A stretch of 64,000 bases of DNA. Origin: Tilletia caries. Its lineage: Eukaryota; Basidiomycota; Exobasidiomycetes; Tilletiales; Tilletiaceae. The notes under the pieces are model-generated. The model ran no database searches, was not told the DNA's origin, and saw nothing but the letters and a program-made list of their open reading frames with translations. The translations under genes were made by a program, and so were the position numbers. Below, piece after piece: positions 55,278-64,000 of this stretch; within the stretch, counting starts at the first letter, position 1, and the number at the start of each line of letters is the position of its first letter. The stretch lies in assembly GCA_032718865.1 (NCBI GenBank), contig JALUTQ010000033.1, positions 1,234,003-1,298,002 of the forward strand. The letters run 5' to 3'.

Positions 55278-56188
55278 TATACCTTTTTGGATCCCCTACG
55301 GGGACTTCTCTGATTTCTGTTGGGCATCCCTGTCAAGGTGCGCTTTCTACGGGGTTCTACGATGTTCCGAAGACGCATCGCGCCCCAGAAAACTAAGTGA
55401 ACTTGTCCCAACAGAAGAAAGAAGGGTAACTAATTTGGGGGGGAGTCCCTCAAATTTCGATGTGGCGTTGTGGCTTTGGGGTGGTGCCCCAAATTAAGTG
55501 CCCTCGGCCTTTGGATCGAAGTACCCTTTTTTTCTCAGAATGATCCGTATGACCTTTCATCTCGGTGTCAGCCGATGGGTCCTAGCTCCCTTTTTCAGGG
55601 GGGGTTCTCATTCGAGTACTGACGTGGCAGTGCTGGGTCTTAATCAGGAGACCGACGGATAGCCGATTACCACAGCCAAATTTGGGGGGGTGTGGGGACC
55701 TCAACCAAATTGGGGGGGTCTTTCGGGGCTAAGTCGGTGATCTGTCATAAGTCTCAGGTAGCCGAGATGTGGGGATATAGGTCTCAGAGAGGTTTGTTTC
55801 TTCTTTTTTTGTCTTTCTGTCTATGTCGATGGTCCCATATAGGATGGCGTCATCGTTCATTCTCCATTTGTAACTCTAAGTCATAAATGGATTCACAGAA
55901 AGTACAAATCAGATTGTGTATGGCTTTCTAGTTACTAACCGGTGATCGCTCTTAGAGCTGTCTTTGTACTAGACTAGTTAATCGAGACGATACTTCTCTA
56001 TGTATAAGGTGCTGGAACCTTATACTAGCCATCGGTGTTCTACTTTTTGAAAATGTCAATTTTTTTGGCATTACTAGGCCTAAGCCGTTCCCTAAATAGG
56101 ATATACCCGTCTGACCGACCCACTAAGGGGACTGCGGGAAAATAATGCCAAAAAAATCGTCGAAAAAAATCGGCGAAAAAAAATTGAC

Positions 56189-56260
56189 GACCATACGCGG
56201 ATTCGAACAAGGGACTTGGAGTGATACAGGAATCAAACTTCCTACCACTGGTCCATAGTC
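56189..56260 (-). ncRNA. tRNA-like segment, copy 6
   Basis: Same as copy 4. Confidence 0.5.
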
Positions 56261-56349
56261 CCCGCCGAATTTGTTAAACTACTTACCCTCAAGCACTCAT
56301 ATACTACATTCCTACTAAGTTTATAGTATCCATATGGTACTTTCTTAAG

Positions 56350-59300
56350 TTAAGAGTTAACAATGTTATCCTTAAACCTTTCTATGGTCTCTTTGTTCTT
56401 ACGGTTGAATAAGTCTCCTAGAGCGGGAGGTTTACTTTGGCTATGTATGACTCTAGTGTTAGTTGGAAGAAATTCTAGACTTTCCCAAGTCGTTAGAATA
56501 GCATCCCATACTGTCTTCATGTTAGTACCTTCCCATAAGGGATTATATGTACTCTTAAAGATGAGAGTTTCAACCTTGTCTTTCTCAGTTGGAGTACACT
56601 CTGTCTTCCCTGTTAAGGTGAATGCACGAGTGTTCTGATAATCGACCGTTAGGAAGACTTTGTTGAGGAACCCGTGAGGGTAACCTCGTGCACGCAGTCT
56701 AAGATAGAACTTTTTTTCCGTATCTCTAAGAAGCTGTTCAATTCTGAGCAGTTCCTTACATGTCGTAGCAGTTCAGCTTTTATCCATGCTTTCTTAACAT
56801 GTAGTGGATGATACGAGGACCATGGTATATACTGGTATGCATTCATGGGCTTTTTGATATGTTTTTTTGTTAGGAGTTGAATGTTGTCTTTAACTTTAGC
56901 AGTTACGACTTCAACATCTAAGAAGGTCATTGAGCTTTTTTTGAAACATTCCAGGTGAACTTAAAGTTACTATGCTCGCTTTCAAAGTTATCGATGAAGT
57001 TTTTGTGGAGAGTCTTTGTTGCCTCTGACTACCACAAAGATGTCATCAAGATACCTGCCATAGTACTTTATGTTCTGTCCCTGTCCCGAGTTAGTCTGAG
57101 ATGTCCCAGTATACTCGGCTTCTGCCATAACCAAGTTGGCATACATGGGAGCACACGAGGTGCCCATGGCTGTGCCTTTAACTTGTAGGTAGTACTTTCC
57201 CATAAAGGTAAAGTAGTTATTACGAAGAATCTTTTTCTAGTAATTTTTAGTACTAGAGTTATGGTCTCTATAGGCAGAGAGGAGCGTTTAAGTATATTTG
57301 CCATGCATTCTAGACCCCAGTCTGTAGGGATGCTAGGGTACATTGCTTCAACGTCTCCTGAAATCAGCCAGATGTCCTCTTCAGGGTCTGGAGATCCAAT
57401 GGAAGTATATCTCATTGGCAGGGTTTGTAAGAAGGTAGTCGTGTCCTTAAGGATCCAAGGGTAGTCCTTGACTATGACCTTAAGTTTTTTTCTGCAACCC
57501 AGATTGATGCATTCGTATAGAATGTATTAAAGCTAGGCACTATAGGTCTTCCTAGGACAGGACTCTTATGTACTTTAGGAAGTAACTTAAAGTAAGGAAG
57601 GGATGATTCTACATCGGATCTCACAAGTAGCCACTTACGTTCCTGAAGGGTCAAGGACCCTCCAAGTTTGTAAATGGTTTCCTTGATCCATCTTCTGTCA
57701 TCTAACCAATCTGGTTCTTCCACTTCCTTGTAAACTGCCTTGTCGGTCAGTTGTCTTAAGGCTTCTTTATAGTACCACTCGACCGGTACGATTGCCATAC
57801 CCATATTCTTATCTGTAGGTAGAATTAGTAAGGACTCTTCTCTTAAGAAGATGTCCAGGGTCTTTATGGCATGTATCGGTGGGTTAGGCCGAGTGAGTTT
57901 CTTACTCATTAAAGATTCTAAGATGGCATAGCCTTTGCTAATTCCTTTTTTTCAAATTTAGCATTGCCCTTAGGTGCTTCCGTGTTAGATACAATATGGA
58001 ATTTAGGGTTAAATTCTTTCTTGTATTGATTCTTACGGTAAGCCCATTTCCATCTTAGTCTTCGAACGAAGTCCCCATATGAATTCTTCCAAAGTTCTTC
58101 CTTTGGGTTAGGAGTGGGAATGAATTTCATATTGTAAGAGATAATTCTCTGTACAGGGTGTGGGACCGGTGTCTTCGAAAGGTTATGGACTTGATCGTTG
58201 AAGGATCTTGAGTCGATATATTCCAGTGAGGAATGTCTTGCGAGGAACAGCGTTCGTTCTGAAAGGGAGGCAGTAAAGAATTCCACTGGGTAAGTACTTA
58301 TCTTTGCTATATCAAAGTTAGAAGGTACTGACCAGTTGCCCTTAGGGACTTTGGACTTGTTCTTTTTTTGCCGGGGGGGCCTTAGACTTAGCCTTGGTCT
58401 TTTTGAACCTTTAGCTTTTTTTGTTGTCTGGCTTCTTCCCTTTGTGGACACTCGATTTTTGCTTTACCTTTTCCCTTGCCTTTGAATGGCTGGGCCGGTG
58501 CTTTGCTTTTTCGAAGTGCCTTTAGCGAGCGACTCCTTGACCAGTTCACCAACTGCTTGTTGCAGCGATTTACCTTTTTTTCTTGGAGTGCAAGCTGAGC
58601 TTCATAGGCTTTCTGTTGCTTAGATTCTTTAAATTCTTTTTTTCCTTAAGTGACTTGTTAGCCGCTTGAAGGTAAAGTTTATCGAGATCTTTAGCAAAGG
58701 TTGTCATGAGGACCTCCACTTTACCTCTGACGAGGGGAATGTCTGATCCAACATGATCCTTCAGAGCCTCAGCTTTGGCTTCCAGTGCACTACGAAGGTT
58801 TAGGAGGAGGGCCTGAGTATTGCCCTCAATGACCAGCTGGTCGACTTCCGTCTTCCTAGCATCGATCAGAATGTTGAGGTAGAACCTCAAGCATTCTTCC
58901 TTCTTCTCAGCCATCCTTTCCTGAAGAGTTTGGAAAGCATCTGGGTTTGACTCCAAAGCTTCCTTACTAATCTGGAGAGGAGGAGAGTGCACTGTGCCTT
59001 TAATGGCAGGAGGGAAGTGGTCTGGGCCTAGGGCCTTTGCACGTTCCAACGCAGCCAAGTTTTTCCCTGGCCTTGAAGTATTTTGAATACACGGAGGACG
59101 CTCTTGCGAGGTGCTCTCTCGTGATATTCTCAAGGTCGGGCAGGCTCAGCTTAGCTGAAGCAGGTCCCGAGGGATACTGCTTGTCAGATACCTTGATGGT
59201 AGTCTGACCGCCTGAGCCACCATGGAGTCCTTCGACGTCCATGGCCGTGCCAGATTGGTCACGTAGAGCTTGCGCTCCAGGCGTGGGGGGGAGGGATGTG

Positions 59301-59355
59301 GGGGGGAAGGGAGAGGAGAGAGGAGTAGGAGAAGGGGGGGAACTACAGTACTCAT
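56350..59355 (-). CDS. Penelope-type reverse transcriptase, copy 6 (frame broken)
   Basis: This copy keeps the Lys-rich linker in frame with the conserved block before the RT (58,451-57,918). It also keeps FLDVEV in frame with the thumb YIPWSSYHPLHVKK (56,930-56,649), so it shows two joins that are broken in copy 1. Remaining breaks are at the shared 7-base runs. Confidence 0.85.
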
Positions 59356-59447
59356 CGTAAAAGGTGTTGTCGAGGTGGAGTAGGGTGAAAGTAAGAAGTG
59401 AAGTGACAACTTGAGGGAGACTTGAAGAGGAGTCGAGGATGGCGAGT

Positions 59448-59510
59448 AAGACGTGGCTACAGGTGCGCTTACTGTTTCGTCCTCAAACTGGACTCTTCAG
59501 GCGTCGTCTT
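59448..59510 (-). ncRNA. Hammerhead ribozyme, copy 7
   Basis: Complete; upstream (sense) of the copy-6 RT start. Confidence 0.9.
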
Positions 59511-60415
59511 TATACCTTTTTGGATCCCCTACGGGGACTTCTCTGATTTCTGTTGGGCATCCCTGTCAAGGTGCGCTTTCTACGGGGTTCTACGATGTTC
59601 CGAAGACGCATCGCGCCCCAGAAAACTAAGTGAACTTGTCCCAACAGAAGAAAGAAGGGTAACTAATTTGGGGGAGTCCCTCAAATTTCGATGTGGCGTT
59701 GTGGCTTTGGGGTGGTGCCCCAAATTAAGTGCCCTCGGCCTTTGGATCGAAGTACCCTTTTTCTCAGAATGATCCGTATGACCTTTCATCTCGGTGTCAG
59801 CCGATGGGTCCTAGCTCCCTTTTTCAGGGGGGGTTCTCATTCGAGTACTGACGTGGCAGTGCTGGGTCTTAATCAGGAGACCGACGGATAGCCGATTACC
59901 ACAGCCAAATTTGGGGGGGTGTGGGGACCTCAACCAAATTGGGGGGGTCTTTCGGGGCTAAGTCGGTGATCTGTCATAAGTCTCAGGTAGCCGAGATGTG
60001 GGGATATAGGTCTCAGAGAGGTTTGTTTCTTCTTTTTTTGTCTTTCTGTCTATGTCGATGGTCCCATATAGGATGGCGTCATCGTTCATTCTCCATTTGT
60101 AACTCTAAGTCATAAATGGATTCACAGAAAGTACAAATCAGATTGTGTATGGCTTTCTAGTTACTAACCGGTGATCGCTCTTAGAGCTGTCTTTGTACTA
60201 GACTAGTTAATCGAGACGATACTTCTCTATGTATAAGGTGCTGGAACCTTATACTAGCCATCGGTGTTCTACTTTTTGAAAATGTCAATTTTTTTGGCAT
60301 TACTAGGCCTAAGCCGTTCCCTAAATAGGATATACCCGTCTGACCGACCCACTAAGGGGACTGCGGGAAAATAATGCCAAAAATCGTCGAAAAAAATCGG
60401 CGAAAAAAAATTGAC

Positions 60416-60487
60416 GACCATACGCGGATTCGAACAAGGGACTTGGAGTGATACAGGAATCAAACTTCCTACCACTGGTCCATAGTC
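60416..60487 (-). ncRNA. tRNA-like segment, copy 7
   Basis: Same as copy 4. Confidence 0.5.
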
Positions 60488-60576
60488 CCCGCCGAATTTG
60501 TTAAACTACTTACCCTCAAGCACTCATATACTACATTCCTACTAAGTTTATAGTATCCATATGGTACTTTCTTAAG

Positions 60577-63500
60577 TTAAGAGTTAACAATGTTATCCTT
60601 AAACCTTTCTATGGTCTCTTTGTTCTTACGGTTGAATAAGTCTCCTAGAGCGGGAGGTTTACTTTGGCTATGTATGACTCTAGTGTTAGTTGGAAGAAAT
60701 TCTAGACTTTCCCAAGTCGTTAGAATAGCATCCCATACTGTCTTCATGTTAGTACCTTCCCATAAGGGATTATATGTACTCTTAAAGATGAGAGTTTCAA
60801 CCTTGTCTTTCTCAGTTGGAGTACACTCTGTCTTCCCTGTTAAGGTGAATGCACGAGTGTTCTGATAATCGACCGTTAGGAAGACTTTGTTGAGGAACCC
60901 GTGAGGGTAACCTCGTGCACGCAGTCTAAGATAGAACTTTTTTTCCGTATCTCTAAGAAGCTGTTCAATTCTGAGCAGTTCCTTACATGTCGTAGCAGTT
61001 CAGCTTTTTATCCATGCTTTCTTAACATGTAGTGGATGATACGAGGACCATGGTATATACTGGTATGCATTCATGGGCTTTTTGATATGTTTTTTTGTTA
61101 GGAGTTGAATGTTGTCTTTAACTTTAGCAGTTACGACTTCAACATCTAAGAAGGTCATTGAGCTTTTTTTGAAACATTCCAGGTGAACTTAAAGTTACTA
61201 TGCTCGCTTTCAAAGTTATCGATGAAGTTTTTGTGGAGAGTCTTTGTTGCCTCTGACTACCACAAAGATGTCATCAAGATACCTGCCATAGTACTTTATG
61301 TTCTGTCCCTGTCCCGAGTTAGTCTGAGATGTCCCAGTATACTCGGCTTCTGCCATAACCAAGTTGGCATACATGGGAGCACACGAGGTGCCCATGGCTG
61401 TGCCTTTAACTTGTAGGTAGTACTTTCCCATAAAGGTAAAGTAGTTATTACGAAGAATCTTTTTCTAGTAATTTTTAGTACTAGAGTTATGGTCTCTATA
61501 GGCAGAGAGGAGCGTTTAAGTATATTTGCCATGCATTCTAGACCCCAGTCTGTAGGGATGCTAGGGTACATTGCTTCAACGTCTCCTGAAATCAGCCAGA
61601 TGTCCTCTTCAGGGTCTGGAGATCCAATGGAAGTATATCTCATTGGCAGGGTTTGTAAGAAGGTAGTCGTGTCCTTAAGGATCCAAGGGTAGTCCTTGAC
61701 TATGACCTTAAGTTTTTTTCTGCAACCCAGATTGATGCATTCGTATAGAATGTATTAAAGCTAGGCACTATAGGTCTTCCTAGGACAGGACTCTTATGTA
61801 CTTTAGGAAGTAACTTAAAGTAAGGAAGGGATGATTCTACATCGGATCTCACAAGTAGCCACTTACGTTCCTGAAGGGTCAAGGACCCTCCAAGTTTGTA
61901 AATGGTTTCCTTGATCCATCTTCTGTCATCTAACCAATCTGGTTCTTCCACTTCCTTGTAAACTGCCTTGTCGGTCAGTTGTCTTAAGGCTTCTTTATAG
62001 TACCACTCGACCGGTACGATTGCCATACCCATATTCTTATCTGTAGGTAGAATTAGTAAGGACTCTTCTCTTAAGAAGATGTCCAGGGTCTTTATGGCAT
62101 GTATCGGTGGGTTAGGCCGAGTGAGTTTCTTACTCATTAAAGATTCTAAGATGGCATAGCCTTTGCTAATTCCTTTTTTTCAAATTTAGCATTGCCCTTA
62201 GGTGCTTCCGTGTTAGATACAATATGGAATTTAGGGTTAAATTCTTTCTTGTATTGATTCTTACGGTAAGCCCATTTCCATCTTAGTCTTCGAACGAAGT
62301 CCCCATATGAATTCTTCCAAAGTTCTTCCTTTGGGTTAGGAGTGGGAATGAATTTCATATTGTAAGAGATAATTCTCTGTACAGGGTGTGGGACCGGTGT
62401 CTTCGAAAGGTTATGGACTTGATCGTTGAAGGATCTTGAGTCGATATATTCCAGTGAGGAATGTCTTGCGAGGAACAGCGTTCGTTCTGAAAGGGAGGCA
62501 GTAAAGAATTCCACTGGGTAAGTACTTATCTTTGCTATATCAAAGTTAGAAGGTACTGACCAGTTGCCCTTAGGGACTTTGGACTTGTTCTTTTTTTGCC
62601 GGGGGGGCCTTAGACTTAGCCTTGGTCTTTTGAACCTTTAGCTTTTTTTGTTGTCTGGCTTCTTCCCTTTGTGGACACTCGATTTTTGCTTTACCTTTTC
62701 CCTTGCCTTTGAATGGCTGGGCCGGTGCTTTGCTTTTCGAAGTGCCTTTAGCGAGCGACTCCTTGACCAGTTCACCAACTGCTTGTTGCAGCGATTTACC
62801 TTTTTTTCTTGGAGTGCAAGCTGAGCTTCATAGGCTTTCTGTTGCTTAGATTCTTTAAATTCTTTTTTTCCTTAAGTGACTTGTTAGCCGCTTGAAGGTA
62901 AAGTTTATCGAGATCTTTAGCAAAGGTTGTCATGAGGACCTCCACTTTACCTCTGACGAGGGGAATGTCTGATCCAACATGATCCTTCAGAGCCTCAGCT
63001 TTGGCTTCCAGTGCACTACGAAGGTTTAGGAGGAGGGCCTGAGTATTGCCCTCAATGACCAGCTGGTCGACTTCCGTCTTCCTAGCATCGATCAGAATGT
63101 TGAGGTAGAACCTCAAGCATTCTTCCTTCTTCTCAGCCATCCTTTCCTGAAGAGTTTGGAAAGCATCTGGGTTTGACTCCAAAGCTTCCTTACTAATCTG
63201 GAGAGGAGGAGAGTGCACTGTGCCTTTAATGGCAGGAGGGAAGTGGTCTGGGCCTAGGGCCTTTGCACGTTCCAACGCAGCCAAGTTTTCCCTGGCCTTG
63301 AAGTATTTTTGAATACACGGAGGACGCTCTTGCGAGGTGCTCTCTCGTGATATTCTCAAGGTCGGGCAGGCTCAGCTTAGCTGAAGCAGGTCCCGAGGGA
63401 TACTGCTTGTCAGATACCTTGATGGTAGTCTGACCGCCTGAGCCACCATGGAGTCCTTCGACGTCCATGGCCGTGCCAGATTGGTCACGTAGAGCTTGCG

Positions 63501-63585
63501 CTCCAGGCGTGGGGGGGAGGGATGTGGGGGGGGGAAGGGAGAGGAGAGAGGAGTAGGAGAAGGGGGGGGGAACTACAGTACTCAT
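60577..63585 (-). CDS. Penelope-type reverse transcriptase, copy 7 (frame broken)
   Basis: As copy 5, with the AREN segment in the intact form but an extra T in the run near 63,303. All RT motifs present. Confidence 0.85.
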
Positions 63586-63616
63586 CGTAAAAGGTGTTGT
63601 CGAGGTGGAGTAGGGT

Positions 63617-63884
63617 GAAAGTAAGAAGTGAAGTGACAACTTGAGGGAGACTTGAAGAGGAGTCGAGGATGGCGAGTAAGACGTGGCTACAGGTGCGCTT
63701 ACTGTTTCGTCCTCAAACTGGACTCTTCAGGCGTCGTCTTTATACCTTTTGGATCCCCTACGGGGACTTCTCTGATTTCTGTTGGGCATCCCTGTCAAGG
63801 TGCGCTTTCTACGGGGTTCTACGATGTTCCGAAGACGCATCGCGCCCCAGAAAACTAAGTGAACTTGTCCCAACAGAAGAAAGA
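63617..63884 (-). mobile_element. Telomeric Penelope-like element, copy 8 (severely 5'-truncated)
   Basis: Only the last 268 bases of the 3' end, which still include the whole ribozyme. Matching stops at AGAAAGA, where the parent continues AGGGTAAC. The telomere begins GGGTTAGGG, so the cap started at a GGGT in the parent. Confidence 0.93.
63678..63740 (-). ncRNA. Hammerhead ribozyme, copy 8
   Basis: Complete. It is 145 bases from the terminal telomere, upstream (sense) of the copy-7 RT start. Any transcript entering from the telomere would meet it first. Confidence 0.9.
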
Positions 63885-64000
63885 GGGTTAGGGTTAGGGT
63901 TAGGGGTTAGGGTTAGGGTTAGGTTAGGGTTAGGGTTAGGGTTAGGGTTAGGGTTAGGGTTAGGGTTAGGGTTAGGGTTAGGGTTAGGGTTAGGGTTAGG
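63885..64000 (+). repeat. Terminal telomere (TTAGGG)n
   Basis: 116 bases of TTAGGG to the window edge with two variants near the start (TTAGGGG, GGTTAGG). G-rich strand is plus, so this is the right end of the chromosome. Confidence 0.98.

Larger units (their letters stand above)
55154..59386 (-). mobile_element. Telomeric Penelope-like element, copy 6 (full length)
   Basis: 4233 bp, outer group. Confidence 0.93.
59387..63616 (-). mobile_element. Telomeric Penelope-like element, copy 7 (full length)
   Basis: 4230 bp, outer group; the outermost full-length copy. Confidence 0.93.

Noticed and set aside
36791..64000. Tandem array as a CRISPR-like or rDNA array
   Set aside because: Units are 4.2 kb with RT motifs and telomere junctions; no short repeat-spacer pattern and no rRNA sequence.

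Overview
The window is the right-hand end of a chromosome of a filamentous or dimorphic fungus, most probably a GC-rich basidiomycete. The last 116 bases are uninterrupted TTAGGG telomere repeat, and the genes have short 70-200 base introns. Fungal families seen include an alpha-arrestin with a PPxY tail, a hydrophobin-like secreted protein, hAT and Crypton DNA transposons, and an endonuclease-less Penelope-like retroelement. The species cannot be named from the sequence.

Layout. Positions 1-13,400 are transposon-rich: a fragment of a kinase C-lobe, a rearranged hAT transposon (643-5655), a second hAT copy with a perfect 8-base target duplication (9413-11680), and a decayed large minus-strand gene that this second copy interrupts. 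Positions 14,695-27,523 are the conserved gene block: alpha-arrestin (-), poly(A) polymerase (+), a small HMG/YABBY-like protein (-), a large Ser/Thr kinase (-) and a hydrophobin-like secreted protein (-). Positions 28,654-30,787 are a TA-flanked element with 135-base inverted ends. It carries pieces of two unrelated host genes, Sec61 alpha and aspartate aminotransferase, fused with introns retained. Positions 33,453-36,790 are a Crypton tyrosine-recombinase gene whose 5' end is cut off by telomere repeat.

From 36,791 to the end the chromosome is built of telomere repeat and head-to-tail copies of a 4.22-4.23 kb, AT-richer retroelement (eight copies; six full length, two 5'-truncated). Each full copy encodes, on the minus strand, a Penelope-type reverse transcriptase of about 1,000 codons with no GIY-YIG endonuclease. 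Each full copy also has a 72-nt tRNA-like segment and, near its 3' end, a complete hammerhead ribozyme. The 3' end of every copy faces the chromosome interior and the 5' end faces the telomere; both truncated copies are capped directly by TTAGGG repeat. This is the geometry expected if the exposed G-rich chromosome end primes reverse transcription. The three inner copies and the outer copies are separated by an interstitial telomere tract and differ at shared diagnostic bases, so the array reads as at least two episodes of end-addition. All frame breaks in the reverse transcriptase but one lie at short A-runs (T-runs on +) and need the same one-base change. That points to systematic homopolymer miscalls, or less likely to slippage-dependent expression.
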